Shown: in pieces, positions 45,948 to 57,505 of the stretch
How positions within the stretch are numbered: the first letter of the stretch is position 1
How the letters are laid out: each line of letters begins with the position of its first letter
Source: Pelomyxa schiedti
Taxonomy: Eukaryota; Evosea; Pelobiontida; Pelomyxidae
DNA length: 64,000 bases
Direction: 5' to 3'
NCBI GenBank assembly: GCA_020536535.1
Contig: JAHLWZ010000455.1
Span: 876 to 64,875, forward strand
Made by a program: the position numbers and the translations under genes
The notes under the pieces: generated by a model
Told to the model about the DNA's origin: nothing
The model's database searches: none
What the model saw: only the letters and a program-made list of their open reading frames with translations

Positions 45948-47508
45948 TCACACGTCATCGCCGCGGTAAATTTGGCCAAGCTTGGAGACAGTACCGAGAT
46001 TCTTGGCGGTAATTGTCATCTCTGTCCAGTTGGCGTTCTTGTCAATTTTCAGGAATCGTGGCCTGCAGCACTGCTCAATGCTGGAGAACACTGTTGTCAC
46101 TTTGCCGTCATGTGTATGTGTCACGCCCTCTGGTGATTCGTCGTGGCTCCGTATAATGTAGGAACAGCCGGTCTCGCACAGGAACGATTCTGTAACGTCC
46201 TGTCCCCACATGCAGCAACCCTTCCTTGTAGGTGAGGGTGTAACTCCGGGAAGAGTGGAGGAAGGGCTACTCCAAAGCAGAGTTGCATTGAGTGGACTGC
46301 CGTCTGTTTGGGTTGTGAGAAGAGGAAGGGAGTGAAAGGAGCGGGTAAACTAACTTGAGGTATCCAGTGGCTCAGCGTTTCTGATCCTGTCCAGGCTCAA
46401 ATTGTCTCCTATTCCCCCATGTACGACGAAAACTCGTTTCGAGCAAGCAGGGAAGGTGATGATTGATGCCAATGGCAACAGCTTGTACAAACTGCAGCAC
46501 TTCAAAAATATTGTTCTTGCTAGTGTATCTCCAAATATCTTCCGGAGGCTCTTGTAGTGCCCATAGGTAAAACTTATAATTGTACATTCATGGTTTCCAC
46601 GATTTAGAAATACATGGCCAGGATGTAGAGCAAACATTTGGCAGAGGGTGAAGAGTACGTCAAGACCAAAAGCACCTCTGTCAACGAAGTCACCTGATAA
46701 AATAGTGGGTGAAAGTAAAAGTTGTTGGGAAAAGGGAGTCACTGCAGTCAAGATGTAAACTTCTCACCATTGAAGAGATATTTATTATTCTCTGCTGGCT
46801 CCCCCGCTGATTCTACGGTACTGAAGAGAATGTTATTAAATTGAACATTGAATTGCACACGAAACCTGCTCAAGCACTCCCAATTGGCATGCAAATCTCC
46901 CACTACATTCACGGATTCTGTCACGAAAATTTCGTTTAGCAATCCTTGCATAGACCCCAACGATGTAACGGCTCTGCTGATCCAATAACAGGCATTCTCA
47001 GCGAGTAACATTTTGTAGTATACAAAAGCCTCGTTATATATATCCCAGTTTCCTACAACTCGGTGCATCACTGAGCCGCTTCTAACTACAAAATGTATTT
47101 GAAATTAATATGAATTCTCTTGCTTAAGAGAAATAAGCTCACTTGGAAGAGATTGTGGCCTTCTAAACTGCGATCCGTAGCTCCTCTTTTTAACAGGTGC
47201 TGTTGAGGATAAGTTTAAAAACGTGAGGCACGGTAAGTAACTTACGGGGAGGTACTGGAGCAAGTGGTATTTCTAGCATATCTGCAGATTCTGAGGTACT
47301 CTGGTTGTCATTGTCAGAGGAAAGTATCATAATAGGTGGTTCTGCTGGATATCGATGAGAAAAGCCATTTTTACTAACTATGCAAATACGCGGCATTTCA
47401 CAGGTGCTAGTGGGAGAAAGGAGTTCCGGTGTAGAAAAAGTTGCTGTAGTGAACAGTATTTGAAATCTTGGGTGGCCCGTGTCTCGTTGGGGTTTATGTC
47501 TGCACTCA
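45948..47508 (-). CDS. PPP-family Ser/Thr phosphatase, divergent paralog A (PPEF/PP5-like)
   Basis: A metallophosphatase. Exons read: an N-terminal low-complexity part (ILSSDNDNQSTSESADMLE), helical MHRVVGNWDIYNEAFVYYK, then catalytic motifs NVVGDLHANWECL, GDFVDRGAFGLDVL, FLNRGNHECTIIS, VFVVHGGIGDN, WGQDVTESFL, YIIRSHDESPEG and KVTTVFSS. Metal ligands of the GDxH, GDxVDRG, GNHE and HGG motifs are present. Oddities: GDLHA replaces GDLHG, the family SAPNY loop is SSIEQ, and WSDP is WSSP, so substrate recognition is probably unusual. It ends LGQIYRGDDV. The start is not certain; an ATG at about 47508 is possible. Paralogous to the gene at 51709-53869. Confidence 0.8.
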
Positions 47509-47715
47509 TTTTTTCTACTGCGCGGAGACTGGTTTTTTTGTGAGATTGTTAGCAGGCCCCAAAGAAAAAAGCTGGCAGAAAAAACCAAAAAAAAATCCTA
47601 CCACCCAAAAACGTTCGTCGCGCCTCAGTCGCACCAGCCGACGACTTTTTCCACATCGATTCGTGATTGGGCGCACGGGGGCGCAGATCTTGGGCGTCCC
47701 TACAGATAGTTAACT

Positions 47716-48159
47716 ATGAAAGAGAGTCCGATGCAGAGGGAGCACAAGAAAAGAAAAGGAAAATGGAAATGATGATAAATAAATAGAAACAAAGGGCAGG
47801 AGCACACCGTCTGCAGTTCCACAGTCGCATCCGGACGGTGCACAGTCTCCGTCATCACGGGATATTAAAGACGAAGAACAGCAGCCAACAGATATCTCAT
47901 TGTCCGAAATCATAGCCCTCCACGATAGTGTCGTAGAACGCAACCCAACAGATCCGATCTATTGCTCTTTGCCCAAACGGATTTGATCTTTTGGAATTCC
48001 ATTGATACCTGTTCCAACCCTGATCACCGAGTTCCTCCCACTTTCACCTTCGCACCCATAGGTAATCTATTGCATCCGAGTTGGACTTTGAGTCCTTGTT
48101 TTGTTCTCTGGGAAGATAAGCACCTTCAAAGAAAAACCGAAGATGTGATCGACGGTTAA
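47716..48159 (+). CDS. Possible small gene upstream of the GTPase-Kelch gene (weak)
   Basis: ATG at 47716 (MKE) with a donor at 47726 can join an exon at about 47817 reading IPQSHPDGAQSPSS and SLSEIIALHDSVVERNPTDP. A further frame (47962-48159) reads FTFAPIGNLLHPSWTL and ends EDVIDG-stop, but I could not link the two by a good intron. It may be a real small protein or the 5' leader of the next gene. Confidence 0.25.
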
Positions 48160-48193
48160 AACGAACTTTTTTTTTGATTTGTCTGGTCAGAAA

Positions 48194-51100
48194 ATGCAAT
48201 CGCATCCATTCAAGGTCGTTGTCGAGGGGCCGTCGAATGTGGGAAAGGCATGTTATCGTAAATTGGCGCAGCTTTTGCACCGTTTATTCCTGGAGATAAC
48301 GGTTCTGTTTCGATATCCCATAATGCCCTTTTTATTGTGCTGAGTAGTCAAGCTTTGTGCATTACATGACACATGGACAACCTTTGCTAGACCCCAGCAG
48401 ATGCATTGGGTGCAGCTTTCAATGCATGAGAATGAAGACTCCAATGGGTACCAGTGTCACCTGCTTATTTCTTTCTTTGTTTTTGGTCAGTTGACTTATC
48501 CAAGTGCTTTCTGTATGTATGACTTATTTCCTACAGGTGAACTCAAGTTTGAGATCTGGGGTAACTGCACATTACTTTCAATTCATTCTTTTTGCCCATT
48601 TACATTCAGATATCCATTCAAGGGAGACTCGTTGGAATCCTAGGCCAATGAAGTATAGAGGGGCTTCAATTTGTATTCTTGTGATCGCATTAGATAATCC
48701 TCAGACTCTAGAAGATCTTCCTAAGGTGAGTCACCTTGAACTTCATATAACATGGCTTTTCTTACTGGGAAGGCGCAGTTCTTCGACGAGTTTTACGAAC
48801 AGGCGTCTCCACTAGCCCAAGTTATTATGGTTGGGACAAAACTTGATCTTATTGGTTCCACTCCCAAGAACCAACCTGTTCCCTATGACAAAGCTGTTCA
48901 GGTTTTTTTTTCCCTTATTCATTCATCGTGTTTTGGTTTATGACAGTACAGATGGCAAAAAAATATGGGGCACTTGGTTATGTTGAACTTAGTAACACCA
49001 CAGGGAAGAATCATGAATGCTTCCTTAATATTCTCTTAGAGGCTGCTACAATTGAGCTTCCATCTATGTCTACACGCAACCCACCGAGTGCTGTTATAAA
49101 CACTGTCACTGAGGCAAAACCAGGTTCCCTTATTAGATTTCTTTTTTTGTACAAACCACAAGGGAAATTTGGGAAGGCTTGTTCGCGTCTCTTTTGTCAT
49201 TGGTTTCTTCTCCAAAGGCTGCACCAGAGACCAAGCGTCCTACGTCAAGTTCAAGTGCGAGCAGTCTTCCCATAAACACGGTACCTAGTAGCAGCCCAGC
49301 TCGACGGGTTACTCCCAAATCCGGAGGAACGAACCCATCCTGGGAAGTGTTGTTTGGACAGGAACCTGGGCCGGCTCCACATCCATGGTACTCCCTCAAG
49401 CACAATCATGCCAGCTAACCATTCATTGAATAGCCATGGCCACGTTTGTGCAGAACACAGGGGAGTACTCTATATTTTCGGGGGAGCAGGAGTTGTAAAC
49501 CATACTGGAATAATGAGATTTGACCTTAAATCCAAAAAATGGATAGCACCACTGCCATCTCCCACTCTTGGAAATTTCACAGCAATGGTGAAGGAGACTC
49601 ATCATATGTACTTGTTTGGTGGTGATACTGGAGGAACTCCAAACAATAATCTCTTCCACTTCAACTTGGAGTCACGGGAATGGACAAAACTCTACCCGAC
49701 AGATGAAGGTCCTGCTGCAACGGCCCCTGTTCCTCGTTATGGTGCCTCCCTTATCAAGTATTGATCCACCATCTGCACTTTCTTAACCTGAATGCTTTAC
49801 TTCAAGGTATTGGGAGAGCTTATTTGTTTTTGGAGGCAGCTCTGGTGATGAATACTTTAGAGACATAAAGAGTTAGGTTTTTCTTTGTAGCCGGCTCTGC
49901 TCACTTTCCTAGAGTTCAATCTCAACACAAAAAAATGGGAACCCATTCTCCTTGCCGAGGGATCACTTATCCCCCCTTCTCGTTGTCACCATACAGCATT
50001 TAGAATAAGGTGCCACTACTTCTACTTTGATGACCTAACCTTTTGACAGAAACAAAGAGGCTATTTTCTATGTCTTTGGGGGTTTGTCTGAAGCCCGCGT
50101 TAAACTTTCCGACCTATGGGAGTTGTGCCCAACATCTCCCCTGACATGGAGGCAGCACACTACCACAGGGGCCATCCCCACTCCTCAACGTGGGCATGTG
50201 GGCTGTGTTGCTGATAATTCTCTTCTAATGTTTGGCTCCTCAAATGACAATCCAATTTGCGAGATATCCCGGTAAGTTTTGGAACATATCTTCATCTCCA
50301 TAAGTCCACATCCCTCTTTCCAGGCTTGATTTCGATTCTCTGAATTGGACAAGGCTCTCTCCCACTGGCCAATCTCCAAGTGCAAGAGAGGTTGAATCTT
50401 TGTCACAAGTAACTTTCTAATATTCCTAGTTTCATGCCGCGACTTCTTCCCGTGACGATCAGATAATTGTTTTTGGTGGTTTGCTTCGACAAGTTAATTC
50501 TGAGCTTCTTGGAGATGCCTTCGTATTGAACATCCCAACGGTTCGATCGCTCTCCCTTCTGGCCTTAGCACTGCCTCCATACTGTTGGATGCATATTTGC
50601 TCGTTTTTACCACCTGAATCAATTGCTCTTTTGGGCATGGTCTGTTGCTTCCTCTCCTTCTCCCTTTTTACTTAAATCTCAGTGCTGCAAGGGGTTATAT
50701 GCATTATGCAACGACGATGAGGTATGGAGAGCACTGCTACCACCGTCACTACGAATAGGATCCAAGTTAAAAAAAAAATGTTGGTCTATCCCCTTCAACC
50801 TCTCTTATGAGCCACATAGACGTTGAGCTCTATGTCCGAAAACCTCTGTGGCGGAACCCTAGTCCGAGAACTGTAGAGGAAGGCCTCATTAAATCCTACT
50901 ACCCAACAAGCTACTACCCAGTCAGGAGCTACTCTCCCCCAGGGTGTTTCCTTGGGAATGGCATTGTCCAATTGGCCAACTGCACAACCAAGTGAGCCAG
51001 TATTAACTAATTATCCGTGGTTGGAAACAAACTCATGAAGGTATGTGTCAGAAATAGTTCCAGGCGACTTCGTACTCACAGAATCATTGAATGCGAGGGA

Positions 51101-51782
51101 AGTAGCAAGAGTTTTAACAAGGGATGTCTACAAGGACTATAATTTGGTGTTTCTAAATGGATTGGGACTCACCACTGGACATCCAGTGCTTATTAACGGG
51201 AAATGGATGCACCCAACGGATGTTGCAACCCCCACTAGGCTCTTTGTAACGAAACTATACAACTTTGAACTTGCCGGAGGGAACAAGGTTTACACTTCCC
51301 AGTGGAAAACTAATCTCATACTATCCATGAAAAAGGTACCCGACCATAGTGTGATTATCAACGGATTGGTCCTATGTACCCTGGGAAAGGATTGTGGCAT
51401 AGAACTGAATGAAAGATTCCCTGATTTGAACAACACGTGCAAATTTCCTTTTCCTTTTAACCCACTAATTTCATGGCATAAGGTATGGCATTGGATACTG
51501 GAGCAAAACAAAAACCAAACAAGCATAAAAAATAAGAAATGGAAATTGGGGAGACCTCACATTACCTGGTTCCCTGTGCTGAGCTTAAAAATACAGTGCC
51601 ACAGTTGCAACAATGGCTCATCAGTTTCCTTGGACGAAATCAGTGGTTCTTCAACTGGTTTTTTTTGCACTTGTAAAGAAGAAGCATTGGGAGAGTTTGT
51701 TTTTCGTTTTAGGGGGCCTCTGGTTGCTGTTGATGGAAAAGTACTTGTTCCAACTTGTCCATGGTGGCAGCAGCTCCCTTGA
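48194..51782 (+). CDS. Multidomain protein: degenerate Rab-like GTPase, Kelch propeller, F-box, Vint/Hint domain
   Basis: Domain 1 (48194-49080) is Rab-like: VVVEGPSNVGKA, ELKFEIW|D, PMKYRGASICILV, VGTKLDL, ELSNTTGKN. A Ser/Pro linker follows. Domain 2 (about 49430-50540) is a Kelch propeller with repeated IFGG/LFGG/VFGG blades, such as VLYIFGG, MYLFGGDTGG, FVFGGSSGDE and IIVFGGLL. Domain 3 (50570-50760) is an F-box: LPPYCWMHICSFLPPESIALL, then LYALCNDDEVWRALL. Domain 4 (50945-51420) starts CFLGNGIVQLANCTTK, continues IVPGDFVL and TTGHPVLINGKWMHPTD, and ends DHSVIINGLVLCTLG, matching the Vint type of Hint domain. Intron joins between domains (49124 to about 49175; 49390 to about 49435; 50994 to 51040) keep frame, supporting one gene. 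The 3' end overlaps the opposite gene. Confidence 0.75.
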
Positions 51783-53869
51783 TGGGCATTACCTCATTGA
51801 AGTTGGTTGCTGCTATCCTACAGAAGCACGGATCGGCGCTCTGCTCCGCTGACGAAAAGACAGTGATGACCTTGTTATTATGGGTGTACTGGATGCCGTG
51901 GGGGTAGGCGTCATGGCTTCTGATGATGCAACACAGATGATTGTCTTGAAGAAACTGGTCAGTTATATCAGGTCCCCAGCACTGGAAGCCTTCACGCACA
52001 GACGCTGTCATCCCTGGCTTGTCAGAGGGGCTGTTCCACAGCAATTCTTTCAGTAAATCAGAGGATACTTTTTTGGACAGCTTTGTTAATCGAACCTCTT
52101 AAGAGAGAGGTAAAAGGACACACCGGAGTTTTCCCAACGCGGAGAATTTTGAATAGCAGTCATGGTGACGTTAGGACCAATGCCACCGTGGGTTACAAAG
52201 ATTCCTCTTGAAGATTGGAACGATATCACTGATGCAAGCGGAAGTTCCTTATACAGATCAACACATTTATCCCATAGACTGTGGGCCATTATTGGCCCAA
52301 ATACAGCTTGGAGGCATTTGGAGTGGCCATAACCAGCACTAATGAACGTGCACTCATGGTTTCCGCGATTCATGAAGACCTGACCGGGGTGTGTCACAAG
52401 CATCTCGCACAGAGTTGTCAATACGTCCATCCCAAATGCTCCTCGGTCAATAAAGTCACCTACATTAGAAGACAGTGAGAAAAGGTGTTAGGTTGGCAAT
52501 TAAAAGACCTCACCATTGAAGAGCCACTTGTTGGTTTCGGATGGTACCCCACCAGCACTAATGGCCCTGCATAAAGTTAAAGTTGCGTAAAATAATCAAA
52601 GCACGTACTTTGTTAAGCACTCCAAATTACCGTGTAAATCCCCAACTATGTTGATGTGACTATCGGTCCCTGTGAGAGTGATTTCATTCAGTAAGTTCCT
52701 TGTCTTGAGTAGTTTGGTGGCAGCCGTGAGCCAGTAAATGTGGGTCTGGAAAAGGGCGGTCTTTATATCTATACAGGTTGGAGAGTATTGATCCCAACTT
52801 CCCATGGCCAAATTGTCCAACTTCGGAGCTGACACTTGCATTAGTTCCAGACTCGTGGAAACATGTAGAAAAGAAGGGCAGAACCCAAACCTGCGTGTGC
52901 CCTTGGAGTGCCTATGCTTGTTTTGCAAATGCTGGGTTTCTTGGAATCTGGTGTACCATCGATAAGAGTCGCAACCACATCAAGGCGATAAACCTGGCGC
53001 AGCAGGGGAATCTAGTACCTCAGAGGGTGGATTCAGTATCGGCTCGGCTTGTCTCTTTCTTCCCGCTACTTAACAATAAAATGTCAGGAGATGTACACTG
53101 TGCCATTCCAACAGATAGAGACGGTGCTCACGCTTCTCAGTGTCACGATTGTTCTCGTCATCAGCAACGTTGGTCTGCTTTGCCGCAGTTTGAAAAACAT
53201 GGGAACCCTTTCTCGGCGTGACTGGTGTTTTCTCTGGGAAGTTAATTAACAAACAGTTGAACAGAGAACGTAAAACTAAGTGAACCTTGGCGTGCTGTTT
53301 GCAATGGTGACCGCGGACCCAATGTAAGTACCTTCTTGGTGAGGCATTCCACCTGCCCTGACACAGGGATTTCCGTGGGGGTGTACTGAGCTTGAAGAAC
53401 TGTAGAACCCGAGGATTTTTCGGCAGGCGACTTCTTTGTTTCGTACGTAACGAGTATTTAGCAACGGAAATAGGAAAGGTTTGCTTACGGGATAAGTACC
53501 AAAACTGGGGAGAAGACCACTTTGAGTCCGATCGAATGCAGGAATAGTAGTACGAGTAGGAGTGGTTTCTATTGCGCTTTGAGTACGCCCGTATCACGCG
53601 TCAACATCGCTGCCGTAATGAAAAAGATGAAGGAAAATCTTACTGCTAGGGGTAGTATCACCAGCAGAATCAACCGCCGTAGTAGTATTCGTATTCGTGA
53701 TAGGCGTAGAAGTAGAAGGTGTCGGCGTATCGGTGACAGAGGTTTTTTGTGCCGGATTAGGCGTAGTTGTACCCGACGAAGACGACTGTTGTTTGCCACT
53801 GCCGCGGCGGAAGATACCAAATACGGTACTAATTATGCTCCACACAGGTGACGACGACTCCTCTGTCAT
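51709..53869 (-). CDS. PPP-family Ser/Thr phosphatase, divergent paralog B (PPEF/PP5-like)
   Basis: The N-terminus MTEESSSPVWSIISTVFGIF leads a long Thr/Ser/Pro-rich region (TTPTRTTIPAFDRTQSG) spread over several exons. The catalytic part has MGSWDQYSPTCIDIK, INIVGDLHGNLECLTKY, AFGMDVLTTLCEML, FMNRGNHECTFIS, IFVTHGGIGPN, LWNSPSD, WGPDITDQFL, CIIRSHDAYPHG and KVITVFSSAEQ. All metal-binding motifs are intact. As in paralog A, the usual WSDP and SAPNY motifs are altered (WNSP, SSAEQ). The C-terminus is short and ends HQQQPEAP. The last 74 bp overlap the opposite-strand Kelch/Vint ORF. Confidence 0.82.
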
Positions 53870-54054
53870 TACTGTTGCTGCTCTCTTTCTTTGTTGAAGA
53901 AGATCTATGAGTTTGTGTCGTGTTTTCGGGTACCGGCACCTCTTTCTCTCCTTTTCTTGTTACTGGTCTTCGAATGTTACCGGCTGAAACCCGGAATTTT
54001 TTCAAGATTCTCACAAGTTAGGGTTCACGGAGTTACACAAAGGGGTCCTTGCTT

Positions 54055-55079
54055 TCACGTTTTGTTGGATGATTCTAGTCTGCGCAAAGCCGCATTTGCA
54101 AGTATGTCTCTTCTGGCAGCGGTGTTGTCTGTAGAGCTTGAGGTGTTAATGGAAGAGGGTGGAATAGGTGCAGAATTTGGGGAGGAGGAAGAGGTTGCAT
54201 TTGGGGAAGTGGTAGGGTATGAGGGCATTGCGCTACTGTTAAGTGAATGACCAAGGACATTGCCGGAACCTTATGGAGGGTTAGGAGAAGGCAAGTGGGG
54301 GAAGTGGCAAGACACACCAGTGAAGGATTTTGCGGCTGATGTAGGAGGTAGCTGGGGTGTTGCTGGTGTGGCACCCCCCAATTGAGTGGGTAGTGCCCAT
54401 TGGAAGTAGGATCCTATGTAAGCTAACCTATTGTGATCTATGTGACAAATAAATAAGGAGTATGTGTGGTAAAGGGAATTATTACCTATTGATCCAAGCG
54501 GGAATTTCTTTTCCAACAAGTTTTAAGCATAGTGCATTGCTAAAAGAGTTGCAGTTTCTGTTGGGCAAATTAGCGTGAGTGTGAACACAATATATTGGTT
54601 TGGGAATTCCACGTACTTGTTGAGAGGGTGATAGCTGGTACCAGTGAATTGGGAACCAAGTTCATCAAGTATACTTTGCAAACGAGAATAAGATACATTA
54701 GTTGTGCCCATTGCAACTACACGAAAATGTTATCAATAAGAGCTGAGTGTTGTGAAGAATACCGGATTCGCGAAATGTTGCACCAACCTCGAGATACACG
54801 TCAATCATAAAGGAGGGAAAAAAAAAGGGTATTACCTGAGACCGAGGTGTAATGTCATACACACCACTTCCGTTTCCGGGATGACCTCCAAATGCGTATT
54901 CTGTGTTGGAAAGAAGAAGAAGAAGAAGAAGGAAAAAAAAAAAGACGGGAGTTGTAGGTAGAAAGTAACGAAAATTGGGCTAGACCTCGGTCGTCGACCT
55001 GAACACCCGTGTGAAAGGCGCCAATACCAGCAAAGTACCCGTAGTTATTGACTTTGATGAAGTTAGAAGAGGATGGCAT
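54055..55079 (-). CDS. PPPDE (DeSI-type) putative deubiquitinase/deSUMOylase
   Basis: A Cys protease fold of the PPPDE superfamily. It starts MPSSSNFIKVNNYGYFAGIG, then FHTGVQVDDR with the catalytic His, joined across an intron to EYAFGGHPGNGSGVYDITPR. Next come SYSRLQSILDELGSQFTGTS, YHPLNK and, after an intron, a NCN-type segment with the catalytic Cys, LVGKEIPAWINRLAYIG. The layout equals DESI2/PPPDE1. A low-complexity tail follows (SAMPSYPTTSPNATSSS ... RRDILANAALRRLES), using a donor at about 54323 and an acceptor near 54242; other splice choices give different tails. The stop is at 54055. Divergent from the RING gene. Confidence 0.83.
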
Positions 55080-55239
55080 TTTAACATGTGGTGACGCGCT
55101 CGCACACTCACACACCAGAATGCAGATCGTAGACATTGAGCGTCACCACCCGCCCCTTGTCGGGCCCACTTCCGCCGTACTTCATCATTCTCTTTTTTCC
55201 ACGTCGCGATTCCCCTTTCAAAACAGGAAAGCACCCGTT

Positions 55240-57395
55240 ATGAACAGCGAACCAGAACGGGGACTACAATTACTTTCAGTGCGGCGTCCGAGCGACACCA
55301 ACAACAACAACACCAGCAGCAGCGGCCCCGCCATGTTTTTTCGGAACCTACTGCACCGACACCAGCACCAGCCCCCCGCGCCGCCGCCAACGCCCACTCC
55401 CACTGCCACTACCGCCGCGGCCGTGACAGCTACGACCCCGCCTGCGACTGCGGCTGCGGCTGCGACTGCGACAACGGCGGCGCCGACGGTGCTGCCGCCG
55501 CCGCCTGCTGCTGTTTCGGCGAGGGTGGAGACCAAGGTGTGCCACCACGAGTGCACGCGGCGCAATGTGTCCTGGTGCTGCCCGTGCGACGACCACAGGC
55601 CCGTGATGTCCGCATACCCAATGTTAGTGGTTGTTGACGCTCTCTTGTGTGACACAATGACTCATGAGTGCATGCATGCATGCATGCCTGTCTTGTTGGT
55701 TTTTGTTTTTTTGTTTGTCTTTGCCGTTTATGTGCCCTGGAGCCCCACTATCGGGCCCACATCCCTTTTTTTTTCGTTTTACGTTGGACAAGATATGATG
55801 GAAGTGGAATGCTAGTTGGGCGTACATCAAATAGGGCGTATGACTACTGCTCATTTTGTAAAAAGTAGCCCTTTCTCTTGATTTTATTGTTAGTCTTACT
55901 TCATTCTCTTTTTTTTTTCCCCTCAGACGCTACATTGTATGTACTATCCATGTTTTTGGTATTGTGTGAACCCTTTTATTTTACAGCCTCCCACACCTAC
56001 CCCCGAGCTATTTGTTCCAAAGAAATGTGAGCACTCATGGTGTATGATAAAATCCACACCTTTGTGTTGCGCCTGTGCAGATCAACGACCATCTACTGGC
56101 AGCTACCCTATGTATCAACATGCCTCTCAATTTTGAGTGTAAATTTCACTCAGATACGTTGATGGAGTTGGCCACACAGTAACCTCAGATAGGGCAATTC
56201 ATTATTGTCCTGCTTGCAAAAGGTTTATTTCTTCTGTTAGGAGCTGTTTTTAATGGGAGCATTGGGGAAAAAATAAAAACAGCAAGTCACCCCATGTGCC
56301 ACCTTCCGTAAGATATGCTCCTCCAGTTGCTACAAGGGTGCCACCACCCACTGTATGGCTTTGCCGTCTTTCTTTTTTTTCCCCCAGAATGACCTCATGT
56401 AGACCAAAAATTCCTCCCTACACGAATCAGAGTGGTATTGCCCGCATAGCCCATTTCCTACTGACTGTCGGCTGTGCGATTCGGCCTCTCTGGAGAAAAG
56501 ACACGCAAAACAGGCTGCAGCAACAATGCCAACACCTGCAGAATCCATACCCACATCATCGGAGTTCGAATCTTCAACAACAGCATCTTCCTTCGCAGTA
56601 GTTGATATTCAACCTGCAGTCTCCACACCACAATCCCCCTTCTTTTTCACTCATGCACCCCGCATAAAAGAGCTCACTGCTATGGGATTTACTTTATCTT
56701 CCATCAATCAAGTCCTGACCAACCACGAAGATGAGTGGAATCCCAAAAGGGGGCCGCTGGACATGCAAATGCTAATTAACGACCTGCTCGATCTGCAGAC
56801 TCGATCACAACAGCCTGATACACAAACACAGACCACAGAAACTTCTCAGCCCCAAACTGCACCTCTTCCACAACAAACTCATTCCGAAACTGCCGCACCT
56901 AAACAAACTCAGGCAGAAAGTCTAGCACAAGCACAGCCCCCACAAATTCAGCAACCTCAAGTTACAATTGTTGCACCACAAACAGTGACAACAACGCAAA
57001 CAACCACACTATCACAGCAACCAACCTCAACACAGCCACCCCCAAATGTGACTCCAACAACACCATTAACAACACAATCTCCACCATTTGTTACGCAGTC
57101 GAGTGCGGCACCTTCCGCGACAAATTCACAGCCAAGTGAGAATTGCATTGTTTGCTTTGTCAACCAGGTTGTGAAGAATGGTCATTTCAGTGTTGCTAAT
57201 TTTATTAAGGTCAATTCTGTGCTTGTTCCTTGTGGACACCTTTCATTATGTCACAGCTGTGCCACTCACATAACAGAAACTAGCCACCATTGCCCTGTAT
57301 GCAGAGCACTTATTTTGATGGTGTGTATTACCTTCAACCCTTTTTTAAAAAACCTGAATCTCGAACTATAGGCTGTTCAAACCTTCCGTTCTTGA
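55240..57395 (+). CDS. RING-type E3 ubiquitin ligase with duplicated Cys-rich modules and UBA-like domain
   Basis: The N-terminus is Ala/Thr/Pro-rich. Two related zinc-binding modules follow. Copy 1 (about 55520-55870) reads VCHHECTRR, WCCPCDDHRPVMSAYP, then DYCSFCK. Copy 2 (about 56020-56220) reads KCEHSWCMI, LCCACADQRPSTGSYP, then HYCPACK. A partial third (YCPHSPFPTDCRLC) is at about 56440. Then comes a UBA-like helix bundle (RIKELTAMGFTLSSINQVLT), a Gln/Thr-rich linker (56800-57130) and a C-terminal RING: CIVCFVNQ, LVPCGHLSLCHSCA, CPVCRALILM. A short last exon AVQTFRS-stop (57372-57395) gives the classic RING end; without splicing, the frame stops at 57371. Confidence 0.82.
55669..55687 (+). 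repeat. GCAT tetranucleotide microsatellite
   Basis: About four and a half copies of GCAT lie inside the intron that splits the first Cys-rich module of the RING gene. Confidence 0.7.
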
Positions 57396-57505
57396 TAAAA
57401 AGATGTACAAAAAACAAAAAGTACAACACCATGTGTATCACAACAGATAAGTTTAAGTGGAGCAGACCTCCCTTTTCTTAATTGGCCAATGAATAAAAGT
57501 GACAT

